The notes below the pieces were generated by a model. The model ran no database searches, was not told where the DNA came from, and saw nothing but the letters and a program-made list of their open reading frames with translations. A stretch of DNA of 64,000 bases from Metellina segmentata (Eukaryota; Arthropoda; Arachnida; Araneae; Tetragnathidae), in NCBI GenBank assembly GCA_947359465.1, contig OX375877.1:73358698-73422697 (forward strand), given 5' to 3'. Position 1 is the stretch's first letter; each line of letters starts with the position of its first letter. Position numbers and translations under genes: made by a program. Positions 33,191 to 46,905 of this stretch are shown in pieces.

Positions 33191-36100
33191 TGCCCAATGT
33201 TCTTTGAGTAGGGGGACACTTGAGTGTTCCGACACTAGTTGCACATAATTCTTCGAAAGGAGGATATAAAGGGGGAGAGTGCGAGATTGCCAACCATATG
33301 TGAAAACTAATTTTAGTCTTGCAAAATTTTAGTGAAATTGTGTTTCTTTCCTTCCTGAAATTCCCTTTCACCCTATTCTCTCCCGTGTCAAAAGCATCCT
33401 TTGTCCAACTCGTGATTGAAAAAGAAAATCGCGACACTTATTGTTGCGTCCGCAATTATTACGGGTCTACCAATGGAGAGTGAAAGGGGGCTTTTTGCTG
33501 CTGTTTTCGACCTTGGCCACAGGTGTCCTTTTGAGCGAAATCGTCTCAAAGCTTCTGTATCCAAAACTTTCGGGGACGTTTTTGAAAATTAATCACAGGT
33601 GAACGAAAATTAAGTTCCTTTACTTTTAAATAGAATTAAGACGAGACAACAAAATTTTGAATTTTTCTTCGGGAGAAAATTTTTCTGGGAATGCAGATTT
33701 CGAAGTTTTAGCACCAAGTCGCGGCAACCATGAAAGCAAAATATCCTGATAAGTAGTTGCTGTATTGTTTATGACAACCTTGTAAAGACAATATTTTGTT
33801 TTTAATTTTAAAATTCAAATTAATTTTATTAATACATTACAATACGAAATTCTTGTGACCCAGCGACCTTCCCTGATTTTTGGAAATGTTAGGGGTAATC
33901 CTTTACCCAGTTTCACTGCTGATGTAAATATGTGTTTGTATGTCGTGGATTTTTTATTTTACGCTGCATACATGACATGATGTTTCGCATTTAGAGCAAA
34001 TTCCAGGCGGTTCTCTCGTCATGAAAACATTAAAAAAATATATCTACTTACAAATTGATGTTTTAGATTTTTAATATTTTTTTAATGTTTTGGTTTGTTT
34101 CAATATATGTCATAGAAAAAGCTGTATAAAAACAGATTATCAGATTAGAAACAGAAAATTAGAATTATGCCACCTTTCACCCTGTATAACTTAGAACCAG
34201 TTTTGACCTTCTTGACCAATAGAAACTTTCCTAGGATTCGTTCAACCAATCGAAGTGGTTATTTAGCCATATATTGTGTAAAACTACGCCATATATTGTG
34301 TAAAACTACGCCATATATTGTGTAAAACTACGCCATATATTGTGTAAAACTACGCGACACACTACTCAAAAATTTCGTAGCGCTCAGAAGGAAAAAAAAA
34401 TAAAAGCATCTTTCCTATGTTTCGACATTTTTATACTGTGCAGTCTATTTTTTCATCTACTCATTACTGCTCAGTTTAAAAATAAAGCCGTGCCCTTGTG
34501 AAGCAACGGTATTTTTTAGTTTGCTACTAAATTCATTAAAAATAAAAAATTATTTTATCGTATGATTTTGATGTCGTTGTTGGGTTACGACTCTATGACG
34601 TAAAAATATGAAATCTTTTTAAATAGTATTTCCTCAGAGATTGATTTTTAGTTTACAGATAACCTCAGACAAAACAATTGTTTTGATAATCACTTGGATC
34701 CACTGAATTAGATTTCTTTCAACGTCGAAGGCGCTGTCTTATAACTCTGTATGCTTGTCTCAATTCCCATGAATCTACTTCAAAATCGTAAACAGTTTGT
34801 GCCCAGGGAAGGGCAGTTTTGTAAAGGGCATTTCAACACCTCGTTCGCATCGAAGGTAATCTCATTTTATATGCATGACAGAATTAACCTCGATCTCTTC
34901 GGGGATTAAGTTCAAGTCTCGAGGCGTTAGAGAGTAAATCTCTTTAAAAGGCCGAATGCGTTTCAAAGCCTGAGCATGGTGTTTCATCAATACGTATGTC
35001 TAGATGAATGGTGAAACTGATATTAAGAGGATTAAGTCCTTGATTTGGATTATTTTTGGTTCGATTCAGCCATTATCATGAGAGGTGCTTATAATCTTCT
35101 AAAGGAATGTTGACAATCTTATTTAACCTATTTTGTACTTGATAATCTTGATTGAGGAATGAGAAATTTCCGAGTTTGGTTTGTTGCTTTCCAGTTATTT
35201 TTTGTTACATGAGCTCTACATTTTTCCGAGTCTTAATTCTTAAAGTGGATTTCGAAGTTTTGTAATGTTTAGAATAGTTCAAAACTGAAATGAAGCACAA
35301 TTCAGAAGAAATGCCTGCTTGACTTGGGAAAGTGTCTTATCGATTGATTATGCTTGTAATGGGATTTATGTTTATTTACTTTGACTACCAAATAACATGT
35401 CACTTCACTCGAATTATCCAATTAAAACTAATCAACTTTTTCAAATACTTTCGCGCGATATGCAAGCGCGTGACGTTTGATCGATAGTGTCCCAATGTGC
35501 GCTTCTTAACATACCATGTTTCGAGTTAACCGCAATTTACTTTATTGCAAGCATTTTACCAAGCACACTATCATTAGAACGATTTCTGCAAAATGTTAAC
35601 TGTTTACTTAAATGCATTCCTAAAATACATTTCAACGCGAAGTAAACTGCCTGGAAAACGGAGGAACTCTTTAAAAACACCCTAGTGTTGCTTGTTAAAC
35701 GAGTTCCCATTTTCTAGCGATCCAAGTAAAGAGAATCCACATTACTACAAGAGCACCTTTTCCGCAACAGGTGCCATCACCGGCGCATTCTAATGTCAGG
35801 GGTTCTTTTTAAGAATGGGTTGAGTGAGGAAGTATTTGTGACCCATTTCTACATTCCTGGATCCACTCCAGCTGGATATTTTTAACTCTTTCGCTTCACG
35901 ATCTGATCCCATTCTGCACACAACTCCTCACTATCTAACAATTCTGTTTGATTTACTGGTTTACTGCTCCGAAATTAACATCTTAAATTGCTTTGCGTCT
36001 GTCGCTCTTCTACATCGTTTTCCTCATTTCCTTCTTTTATGCTTTTCAATTTCACTCAGATGTATTTAACTGCTGCTAATTGGGGAACAATGGAAATAAT

Positions 36101-36872
36101 TTAAGTTCGATAAAATTCTGGAGATTGGTGAATCGTCATCTAACTACCCTCTCAATCAATTTCTATTGAAATAAGGCGATTTCATTTAGGAAAGCATTGA
36201 CTTACTTTTACTTACTTTTTCGCGATAAGCAATTTCGTTTGGAATAAGCATTTTTGTACTTACTAATCGACTTTACTCTTTGGCGTTTCAATTCTTTTGT
36301 ACACATTTGTTTCATTCTATTATTCTACCAACTTATTTTTTTAAAATAATTTCAATGTCAAGATTTGCGCGATCTATCTGGTATTATATCAATTTATCGC
36401 CAGGTTTTCTGTGACCAAAGGCCTGAAAAAGTGTTCTAATCTATTTTGTGTAAACATTATAGCAAACCATTTTTATTCGTGTCCACTGGAAAAATTTGTT
36501 TATTTTAAACTTCTAACGATGGATTTCAAACATATTGTAAATTAAATGAGATTTTCATGTGTCGATGAGATAATTGCAATGTAATCATTCAAACTAGGCG
36601 ACAATCTTTAGTAAGCATTATTATTTTTTATACCAAGGTATCAGGGTCGTTGTAATGGGCGTGCCCTTGCACGCCGTAAGGAAAATAGGGGCCGCCGAAT
36701 GATGGTTGCCTTGTACCTCCAGCTTTAAACACAGACTGTAACGTACGAGGCCGAGTGGTTTGCAAAGAACGACGTAGCCAAAATAAAATTTATGGAACTA
36801 TACAAAGAATTTTATACTATTTACATTTGAATCCTGAGGTGATGGAACATTAATTTATGATCTATGGAGGAA
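33191..36872. other. Intron, one 22-bp tandem repeat, otherwise nothing
   Basis: Four copies of GCCATATATTGTGTAAAACTAC lie at about 34267-34355. No other feature seen in this 3.7-kb stretch. Confidence 0.6.
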
Positions 36873-36915
36873 GGTAGTTTAATTAACATTGCACTGAAGC
36901 AACACAGTGGTACGA
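36873..36915 (-). mobile_element. SINE family 1, tail fragment
   Basis: GGTAGTTTAATTAACATTGC and AAGCAACACAGTGG match the complement of the family 3' end. Confidence 0.5.
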
Positions 36916-39900
36916 TCTATAGAGTATATATACTTGGGTTCTTCGGCTGTGTTGTGCTCTCAAAAGTGATTACAGATATTAAAGCGATCTCTCAAACGGT
37001 CTTTGAGAGTTTCCCACCAAACTTCATATCTGTTCGAGAGTTCGAAGTCATCTTCTCCTTCCTCCTGTTACCACCGACGAACATTTAATTTAAGAGGGTC
37101 ACCTAGCAATCCTTAAAATCATCTGGACAAGGAGATCTTCGAGACGGGCCTCGAGGCAGATTTCAGAACTGCCGGTATCGACTTTTGAGCTTCATGGGAA
37201 TCTGGGAAGCTCATTGCTGTTTCTATGGGCGTTGCAAAACCCCTCAACTCAATACTCTACACATCAGTAACAGGTTAAGTGAAAAGCTCCTGGTCCAGGT
37301 TAGATGGTGGGATCCATATGGAAAACATATGTATTCTAGATACTTATTCAATACTTAACGTGGTTGCTTGTGCAGGCTGGCACGCGGTCTGTTAAAATCT
37401 CCAAATCAAATTTGATGGGAACGATTTTGAAAAAAAAAAAAAAAATTCGCGGTTTTAAGATTACTATTTTTTGGGGAAATCTGCTCACAACTCTCCTTTG
37501 TTGCCAGAGGTCTCATTGCCGTCTAAACCAATATGAAATTGTATTAACAACACCTACCTTATGCATACGAGAAGTAAGGCAATTATGGTATGTGGCAAGT
37601 CTGAATACTTCACTCTCACATCGCTTGGATAATCCGATAGGGAAAGGATGGACTCTTTCCAAGATTTATCTTTAGATCGATACAAAAGAGATATTTTATG
37701 CTCAGTATACACTTCTTCGATTAATCAAAGAAGCCATAGTATGGTAAGGGATCTGAGAACTTCGGAAGTAAGTACTTACGTAACCTTCTTGTTATGGCAA
37801 AAGTAATCTTGAGGATAATTTAAGTGGATGACTGGGGAAACAAAAAGACCATTATAATCGATTCAATTTGTCCATTCCATTGAAACATCCATTTATTATA
37901 TTCCGCCACCGAAAGGCGAATTCTTATTACTCTGCTCCGGAATCACTTTCCTGGCATCGATTTCCGCAAATGGAGGCCAGAACATTGTTACATTGTCTTT
38001 TCGGCGTTTCCCAACAGCGCTGGTGACAGTGCGATGCCAACTCCAAAAATCGGTTGTCCCAGTGACCGTCCGCTATCAATCACACGAATCCCCTTTGTCC
38101 TGTCACTGGGAGCGATTACGATTGGCGCTTCACCTGTTGGAGCAAAAGAAAACAAGTAACGGAAGTGGAAAGGAAAAGTAATTTCAACAAGTGTTGAGTG
38201 TCATTTGTTGGAACATTACGTTTCACACTGGTCTTACCAGGTTTCGGTGCTTGCCCAGAGTTCTTCTGGAGACGTTGGACGTGTCTTTAGAACAAAGAAT
38301 TTGGATGTGCGGGGGTGGATCGAGACTGAAAAAATGGCGACCCAAATTCTTTTGCGGTTTTTCTTAGGGATGGTGTTAGAGTTAGCTCTTTTGGACACTA
38401 TTTCATGTTCTATTACTATAACCCAAATCACCTGTTATTTTTAAAATTTTAAAACCATTCCAAGACACGCGAAAAATTAATGTGGAACTAAATGGATATA
38501 TTTTGAAATTGGAGGTGATGGAATATAACAGAAGAACATTAAAAAATAATCCTAATAGAATTAAAAAATTGAAATGAGTGCTTTTCACTTCTTATGGATC
38601 AGATGTATCTTAATAAAGTATCAATTTTTGTAAAAATATTACTTTTTATGAATTACATGAAACTATGTCTAGAAAGTATAATTTAACATTCCCTTTACTC
38701 TTTCTTTTAAACAAATAATTTTTAAATGCTTCTATTTTTTGAATTATTTTTTCCAATGCTAAAAATCCAATGCTAATCGACAGTTTTCAATGTTCATTTG
38801 GAAGTTAAAAACTGCTAATGATTACAATTTGAGGTTAAAAACTTCCAATGCTGATAATTTAAAAAATATTAATCTTGTCTACTTGTAAGCTTCACGTCTA
38901 TTTGCTTAATATTTGTTTGAATCTCTGTTGTGCTAAGACATCCAAGAATTTTTAAAGCCTACATAAAATTTCTGCACATGAAAGTTCGTTTATCTTTTTG
39001 TAAATAAATAGATTCTAATGTTTTCAAAGGGAAAATCGCTGATCCTTGTAAAATTAACAGTTTGTGTTCGAACAAAAATAATTCCTTTCTTATTTTCTAA
39101 AAAAATTATCCTTGGTTTTACAAAAATCCATTACTTTTTGCATTGCATGAAAACATTTAGCTCTCAGCAAACCATTAAAAAGACTACTTTAGCAATTTAT
39201 TTACCAACATTACTGCACAGATACTCGACTCACAAAGCAACACAAACGGTCACGTTTAAAGAATTAAGAATCACTTTCGTCGCTCTTTTCAGGTTCTTAC
39301 CCTTTTGTTCTCCACAGCAGCCTTTTGGTTCGATTGTTAAGGAGCATTGTATTATGAACATAACTATCATCTCGCCTTTATACAGTCCCGCTTTTATGGG
39401 ATAATTGCATCATGAAATTGGTGGTAGAAAGTAGTACACGCACGTACTGGAACTTAATTGGAAATATTTTTTTAGCCTTTTGAAAAATTGGCGAGGAATT
39501 GTTTTAATGAGAGCAAACTGAACAATGATTATCAATTGTTGATAGATTCGGTAAAGAATTATTGATTTCATTACTATACGAAGTTTTCCCGTTCGGTGTT
39601 TCTGATATTTATTTATTCATCACGCTTCTTTTCATAAAAGAAACATGATCTCTGGTAATTTTTCCTTCAATTTTTTTGAACGATTGTAAATGGAATATCT
39701 CCTTATGAGCATTAGGCGTGTAGCAAAAAAAAATAGAGGGACACAAAGCAAACCGCAATTCAAATCGAATTCACTGATTAAATTTTGATTTTCTTCCCCC
39801 ATTTATCCTTCCCTGTTTTTATCAAAGGTTAAAGGAATTTTTTGTTACTCCTACCCATTTTTTATCCTTCTTGTAGCTTTTGAAGTGACCGTACTGCGAC

Positions 39901-39973
39901 GTACCATAAACCTAATAAACCAAAAACCTTTTCAATTAAATTAATATTATATATACACAAATATAGTCATCTG
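36916..39973. other. No gene seen
   Basis: Open frames at 37364, 37993 and 39018 are low-complexity or unrecognised. Ordinary AT-rich intron with one A-run at about 37430. Confidence 0.4.
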
Positions 39974-40633
39974 TTTTCTAATGGTCCTTATGTTTTTGCT
40001 CGGAGTACCCATTCCCATGCAAGATAAATCACTCTTTTGATCTTCATGATCCTGCTATATCCATTAATTTGCATTTGAGGAATCATCGACACATTTTGGG
40101 AATCCTTTTCTAACGGTCCTTATATTTATGCAGAAAGTACCCATTCTCATGCAAGATAAATTACTCTTTTGATCTTCATGATCCTGCTATGTCCATTAAT
40201 TTGCATTTGAGGAATCATCGACACATTCTGGGAAGTCTTTCCATACTATTCTTATATTTTTGCAGGGCGTACCCATTCCCATACAAATAAAATCACTTTT
40301 TTGATCTTCATGATCCAGTTATTTCCATTAATTTGCATTTGAAAAACAATCGACACTTTCTGGGAAGCCTTTTCTAATATATCCTTATATTTTTAATATA
40401 TATATTAAATATAATATCCTTATATTTAATATATTTTATTAATATTATTATAATATATTATATATATTAAATGTATTATATATATATTAATATATTAAAT
40501 GTATTATATATATATTAATATATATATATATATATATTAATATATATTATATATATGAAATATATTAAATATAATATTCTTATATTTAATATATTTTATT
40601 AATATTATTATAATATATTATATATATTAAATG

Positions 40634-40670
<37 letters not shown>

Positions 40671-40855
40671 TATATATATATTAATATATATTATATATAT
40701 GAAATATATTAAATATAATATCCTTATATTTAATATATTTTTGCATGGAGTACCCATTTCGATACATGATCAATCACTTTTTTAATTATTACGATCCAGT
40801 TATTTCAACTTGAATTTGAGAAATCATTGACACATTCTGGGCAACCATTTCTCGT
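39974..40855. repeat. 132-bp tandem array, four copies, fourth split by an AT-palindrome block
   Basis: Units start near 39974, 40106, 40238 and 40370 and share GTACCCATTC, TTGATCTTCATGATCC, TTAATTTGCATTTGA and ATCGACACATT. The fourth is interrupted after about 18 bp and resumes at about 40739 (TTTTTGCATGGAGTACCC). Confidence 0.85.
40389..40738. repeat. AT-rich palindromic block
   Basis: About 350 bp of almost pure A/T. It has two and a half copies of a unit containing AATATAATATCCTTATATTTAA (starting near 40407, 40564 and 40707), itself a hairpin, plus TA runs. It sits inside the 132-bp array. Confidence 0.85.
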
Positions 40856-40859
40856 TTCA

Positions 40860-41640
40860 CGATAATAAAACTTCCCCAGTTCTGACTGATGACCGTGACA
40901 CTATCGGCGAAGAATGTCGGAACCATCGCGCCATTTGTGGGCACAATAGCTACCTTCCCTTCACCCTCCTGTGCCAGGTCATAAAAGTCCAAGACCTCCT
41001 TCTCTCCCCCTTTCTTTACCTTGAAGAGTATCCTTAGATGGAAGAAAAACTGCATACTTTATGTTTCACTTTTGTTGCCGAGGTCCAGGTCGGATTATTG
41101 TCCTTTCACTTTTTATTGCATGTGTCCCTGTGCGCTTTTTTTCTGATGAAATCCCTCTTCAAGGTGTGGCCATTGTTGCAACAGTTGGCTCAGCCGCGGC
41201 GTTGGAATTAATAGATGGTATGCGAATAGGTATTCCGCCCCACCATTTGTTATCTTTTAGAGTCCGTGCTTTTCAAACATCCCTTATGGTTTGCATTGAG
41301 AAGAATGACGCGAAATTCGGTTTTTTGTGGCTAATGTTCGAGTTTATTTTTTTCGATTTGGTGTAGCTGAGGTTAGGTGTTGTAAAATGTCCTTCCGCGT
41401 CGTGCAGTTATCAGCTGTGTGTTGCATTTTTTTATGTAGCCCATTTTGCTTCTAACTTATTTCAATGGAATGTAATCGACAGTCAGCCTGGTGACGACCT
41501 GATAAAAATGAGCAGCAGAAAAACCAGATTTCTCAGTGAGCAGTTGAGGCCCAGGAGAAGATCGAGTTGGTTACAAGATCTTCCATTATTGCTCGAAATA
41601 TAAGCTGCTTTCTTTTCAACCCATTCACATCCTTATCTGC
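40860..41640. other. No supported gene; GC-richer segment
   Basis: A minus-strand 88-codon frame (40789-41055) and a plus 101-codon frame (41061-41366) have somewhat protein-like composition but no recognised domain. Confidence 0.3.
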
Positions 41641-41646
41641 AATGGT

Positions 41647-42145
41647 TGTCACACGAGCCAATTGATCTTCCATTTGGTTCTAGAGGACTCATGGACTTTG
41701 TATTCTTTTTATATTTATATTCAAGTTAAAAAATTAACAACAATTGTTGACTCACTAGATCTATGATATTTCCGGGACAGTCTTGATTACGAATTTTCTA
41801 GCATTGCTATTTTTTTCTAACTTAATAATTAGAAACTAATGATTTCAACCTTCATGTAGTGTTTGTCACTCAAGCCAATTGGTCTTCCTCTTGTTTCTTG
41901 AGGATTTAAAGATCCACATGCTCATGGACTTTCTGTACCTTTTCTATTTATATCCAAGTGAAGAAAGAGTAGACCGTTGTGTTGCTCCAGTGCGGCGTTG
42001 ATTAAGTACTTTCTAACCTACCTAGTGAAAAAATTAACAGTTATCGGTGACTCACAAGATCTATAACAACGTCTGGTCAGTATTGATATGAATTTTCTAG
42101 CGTTGTTAATAGTTTTCAACTTAATTAGAAATTCATGATTACATT
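41647..42145. repeat. Direct duplication with a SINE tail inserted in the second copy
   Basis: Copy one (41647-41850) and copy two (41864-42145) share CATGGACTTT, TTTATATTTATAT, TGACTCAC-AGATCTAT and GAATTTTCTAGC. Copy two is interrupted by the SINE piece at 41968-42023. Confidence 0.75.
41968..42023 (+). mobile_element. SINE family 1, 3' fragment with probable TSD
   Basis: Contains CCGTTGTGTTGCTCCAG, GCGGCGTTGATTAAG and the CCTACCTA tail. Flanks AGTGAAGAAAG (41957) and AGTGAAAAAA (42024) look like a diverged target duplication. Confidence 0.65.
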
Positions 42146-43796
42146 TAAAACTAATAATTACAAGTAAGTATTGAGATGAAATCAGTGCAAATGGATTGAT
42201 GGTATATGTTTTGAGTGTAAGAAAGAATTGAGAATCGGCATGAACATTTATGGAATGTTTCGTAGGTTGACAAGCAATACAAGAAACCTGCACAGCGTTT
42301 TATTGTTTAAAAAAAATTATTTATCATGTTGCTGTGTATATTCTACCTTGACAAATTCGTTGTAGAATGCCCTTTCATAATAAATTTGCAGTTAGTCCCT
42401 TTGTAAAATCGCAGGCATCGTTACAAATTGTTTGTTCGTATGTAGAATCAGCACTTCCATACCAACATAGCATTAAAATTTTTTGTTCCATTGTATTATT
42501 AGTTATTCTTATTAATTTCAATTTCGATTTCCGTATGCTCTTCGTGACGGTGGTTGGGAAACTCGTTGTGTACGTGCCTCGAGTTTGGGGAGAGGCTGGC
42601 GGAACCACGGCAGGGTTGTCACCGTAAGAGCGCGTACGTGACATTTGCGTTTGCTTTGTGCGTTTCGATGCTTGGAGGATATAGGTGGGCACTTGTTCGC
42701 TCATATCCTTTCGACACATGGCACGCGCGAATCGCCATTTGACGCACACCTATCGTTAGTCGAAGGCTTCGATTTCAGAAGGAACAATAACAAACGCGAA
42801 GTATCGATTTACCAGTTCATCGGAAGTGGTTTTTTTTTTATTGAGATCATTTTTACACGTTTCGGAAATATCGTTAGTGCGAACGGGTAACGGTACACGA
42901 TCTGCTGTTTACCGTTGACTGAAGTAGTCTGTTACTCGGTGGATACGGTCGATGAATTTTAATTGATATTGCCGTATCGATTACACGGTTGGAAAGGTAA
43001 TAGACCTCAGCGTTAATGGCAACAGCGTTTCTATTTAGCACTGTACAGTTAGTGCAGCTTTACTTCAGTTTTAAGTGTATTTGAAACGCCATGGGAATTT
43101 GTTGCAATATGTTCATTCCGTTTTGTTGACAACCAGCGTCAATCAAAATCCATTTTTATATACCTAACCCCCAGGTGCAGAATTATATTCAGTGTTCTGA
43201 AACACAACTCCAAGCTTGTTCTTCAGGCATTTTGTCCGAATTTTGAAAACTGCAGTAAAATTAAAAACACACGTAAAACACAATTATAGGCTCAATATGT
43301 ATTATATATATTTATAATAAAGCATCAAAATTAATAAATTTACTTTATATTTAAAACCAAGGCATACTTTTAGAATTTGCAATTCTGTCGACAACTTTTG
43401 GAATAAAATATCTTGTCATTGACGTAGAGGATGTGTTATTTATAAAGTGTTTGTGGTAATTTGGGCGGTGTAGGGAGGTTGTTCCGTAGCTAGAAAAGAA
43501 AAAAAGACGTGGCAAGGAGCGCGCTTTGCACTACAGAACATAGTAACTTATGATTAAAAAAACAATCAGTCAAAATTTTGGTAAAATTAGGAAAAATTAT
43601 TCTGCAAATACTTTGTTCTGCGACGCACTAAGCACTCTCTGTTCCTGGGCCTACCCCAATGAACCTACTCAGTCATGCAAAGGGACGTCCTAGAGTTCAT
43701 TTCCCGTTTAGATGTATGCCCTGCGTTCGTTTTATTGCATGATCGATCGATCGTTCAAATATTCGCATGCTGTGTTATTTTCCTATATCTAAGCCA
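42146..43796. other. No gene seen
   Basis: 42540-42760 is GC-richer with overlapping open frames on both strands; no domain. Rest AT-rich. Confidence 0.35.
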
Positions 43797-43978
43797 CGGT
43801 GGCGTGGTGTGGAAGTTTGGAGAGTGGGGTGCCACCTCAGGTGTTGACCTCGTCATCTGACCATAGTTAAAAATTAAAAGATGTTTAAGGATCTGTCCTT
43901 TTCAGACAGATCCCGGACTATTGCCAATCCGTTACGTTACTCTGATGCGATGTAGAGTCAACTACCTACCTACCAATT
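43797..43978 (+). mobile_element. SINE family 1, head-less
   Basis: Begins in the body (GGCGTGGTGTGGAAGTTTGG), continues CTCGTCATCTGACC, GACAGATCCCGGAC, and ends with three TACC repeats (CTACCTACCTACC). Confidence 0.75.
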
Positions 43979-44759
43979 TAAACAGTCGATTGTTTTTTGA
44001 ACAATCTGAATCCACCGGCCACTTGAAAGTGGGATTTAGTGATGAGCGAATCTAAGGTATTTCCCTGATGCCAGCAAAATAATTCGTTGTGGAACAAAGC
44101 TTTAAATGTCTCATAAGAAAATAATGGGCTATTTCTCTGTGCGAATCTGCGTACCATCTTTCTCTGTGTGTTTAAATGACGGTATTGTCAACGGATAAGT
44201 AATGTGTTGATTGTAGAGCACGAAATAAGTAATAGAGGTAAATAAGAAGTTGTAGAAAAATGGAACTTAGCGCTATTTGTTTTTGCTGTTTTGAAAAATA
44301 ATGACTGTAAAAATGATGCTTTAGAACTACGTTCTTGAGGATAAAGCGTTCTACTGTTGTGTTCAGACATCTGACTTAATTTGTCCCTTTCAAAAACAGA
44401 AAATGGAGGCAACTTTTCAAATCCCGTACTTGAAACTGTACTTCGCAGCTCGTTTTCGTCACTTCCTCCCGCTGACCCGAATGGTGACTAATAGACCCGA
44501 GTAAAGTGATGGAGGCACGAGGCAGCTTATATGAAATAATCGTGCATGAGCTCATTCGCTGCGCGAGCTGGAAAAAAATACAATAGCCCAACAGAGAGAG
44601 CCATTCTGGACAGGGTTAAGAACCCGGCACGGGCCCTACTCTGACGGGAATAGGAAAAAAAATAAAGAAAATGGCATAAAAAAAAAGAAGAGTTAAACCG
44701 CAGAGCAAAGAAATGTCCTGTCATGTGTTTTCTTTTCTGCCTTTTTTAATTTTCATTGG

Positions 44760-45010
44760 CACTTAGGGGGGAAAATGGAAAAGTCGGAGAGAGGGTATAC
44801 TGTGTTTACGTTCTCGAGTCCATGACGTCACTGCGGGGCATGCATGGGGCTGCGCGCGCATCTCACGCCACTTTGTCGATAAACAAAGCCGGGAACGTTG
44901 CCATTCCCCTGAACGAATCGATCGTTTTTACCTCTGGAGGACAACACAACTCGCCGGCCGGCAGAATCCGCGGGAACGAGATAGTTCCGTTTACTATTGA
45001 TTATCATGGG
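44760..45010. promoter_or_regulatory. Candidate intronic enhancer
   Basis: Locally GC-rich. It holds a perfect CRE (44823-44830) and the inverted pair CTTTGT-CGATAA-ACAAAG (44871-44888), which combines two HMG/TCF-SOX-type sites around a forkhead-like ATAAACA. A GGAAC-6-GTTCC inverted pair follows at about 44971-44986. No coding frame is convincing. Function inferred from motif density. Confidence 0.35.
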
Positions 45011-45176
45011 GTTTGGTAAATATTTGGATCCTGCTCCAGTTGCATGGTGAATGTGTGCTTGGGAAGTGGGATGTTATTGCGGTTTTGTTTGCTTGGAAAC
45101 TCGTGGCAATGTAGGAACGCGTTGTTGCTGTTGTTGAGTTTGCCTTGGAAACTTGAGTTCCGTGAATGTAAACCAA

Positions 45177-46905
45177 GCTTTTTTGTTTTGTTTCTTTCGC
45201 TTCAAAAAGAAAAAAAAAGAACGTGTGCTAAAGGGGTTCAAGCATCGTTTTGATAACAGGGAAAAAAGCTAGAATCATTGTAATGAAATGTTTTGCAAAA
45301 TGGCGGTATCATGGCGCAAGGTCCAAAGACGAACCAGCTGCTCAATAAAATCGGGGGAATCGAGAATTGTGCTTTAGTTGCAAATCAGTGCGATGTATAT
45401 ATTTTGAAAACAAAAGGTGAGGGAATGTAAACAAAGCTTATATTCGTTTCTTTTGCTTCAAAAAAGAGAACCACGCGCTAAAGGGGTTCAAGCATCGTCT
45501 CGATAACAGGGAAATGCTGGAATAGAGAAAGCGAATTGATTTACAGAAGTTGGGGGTTGTGGTTTGTGTTGAATGACGCAAGATTCGAAGGCGGACAAGC
45601 TGCGCAATAAGAATAGAGGTAATCACGAATTGTGTTTCAGTTGGAAATCAACGGAAATTCATATTTTTGGAAAACAAAGGCGAGAATTTAAACAAAGCTT
45701 ATTTTCGTTTCTTTTGGTTCCAAAGAAAAAATAACCATGCGCTAAAGGGGTTCAAGCATCGTCTCGATAACAGGGAAATGCTGGAATAGAGAAAGCGAAT
45801 TGATTTACAGAAGTTGGGGGTTGGGGTTTGTGTTGAATGACGCAAGATTCGAAGGCGGACAAGCTGCGCAATAAGAATAGAGGTAATCACGAATTGTGTT
45901 TCAGTTGGAAATCAGCGGAAATTCATATTTTTGGAAAACAAAGGCGATAATTTAAACAAAGCTTATTTTCGTTTCTTTTGGTTCCAAAGAAAAAATAACC
46001 ATGCGCTAAAGGGGTTCAAGCATCGTCTCGATAACAGGGAAATGCTGGAATAGAGAAAGCGAATTGATTTACAGAAGTTGGGGGTTGTGGTTTGTGTTGA
46101 ATGACGCAAGATTCGAAGGCGGACAAGCTGCGCAATAAGAATAGAGGTAATCACGAATTGTGTTTCAGTTGGAAATCAACGGAAATTCATATTTTTGGAA
46201 AACAAAGGCGAGAATTTAAACAAAGCTTATTTTCGTTTCTTTTGGTTCCAAAGAAAAAATAACCATGCGCTAAAGGGGTTCAAGCATCGTCTCGATAACA
46301 GGGAAATGCTGGAATAGAGAAAGCGAATTGATTTACAGAAGTTGGGGGTTGGGGTTTGTGTTGAATGACGCAAGATTCGAAGGCGGACAAGCTGCGCAAT
46401 AAGAATAGAGGTAATCACGAATTGTGTTTCAGTTGGAAATCAGCGGAAATTCATATTTTTGGAAAACAAAGGCGATAATTTAAACAAAGCTTATTTTCGT
46501 TTCTTTTGGTTCCAAAGAAAAAATAACCATGCGCTAAAGGGGTTCAAGCATCGTCTTTATAACAGGGAAATGCCAGAATAGAAAAGTGAATATTTTTGCA
46601 AAACCTGGGAGTCGGTTAGGGTTGAATGGCACAAGGTCCGAAGGCAGACAACTTGAGCAATAAGAATCGGGGGAATCACGAATTGTGTTTTAGTTGGAAA
46701 TCAATGAGGATTTATATTTTTGAAAAACAGAGGTGACTGTAAAATCCCTTTTCATTTCGATTCGAAAAGGAGAAACATTGCAAGAAAGGATTCAAACATC
46801 TTGATAACAGGGAAATGTAATCATTATTAAATTCAGTGAATTGTTTTGCAAAAAATTGAAATTGTGTTTTAGTTTCAGTAAGAAGTTATATTTTTGAAAC
46901 TCGAT
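45177..46905. repeat. 264-bp tandem array, seven copies, dimeric higher-order structure
   Basis: Units start at GCTTATTTTCG-like positions 45177, 45436, 45697, 45961, 46225, 46489 and about 46747. Inner copies are exactly 264 bp apart and nearly identical; outer ones are progressively diverged and shorter. Diagnostic bases alternate (GGGGTTGTGG versus GGGGTTGGGG; AATCAACGG versus AATCAGCGG; GCGAGAATT versus GCGATAATT), so copies 1 and 3, and 2 and 4, pair up. The 62-63-codon minus-strand frames in each unit are passengers. Confidence 0.95.

Noticed and set aside
45438..46418. Four near-identical minus-strand frames of 62-63 codons
   Set aside because: Passengers of the 264-bp tandem repeat; no domain, and edge copies are broken.
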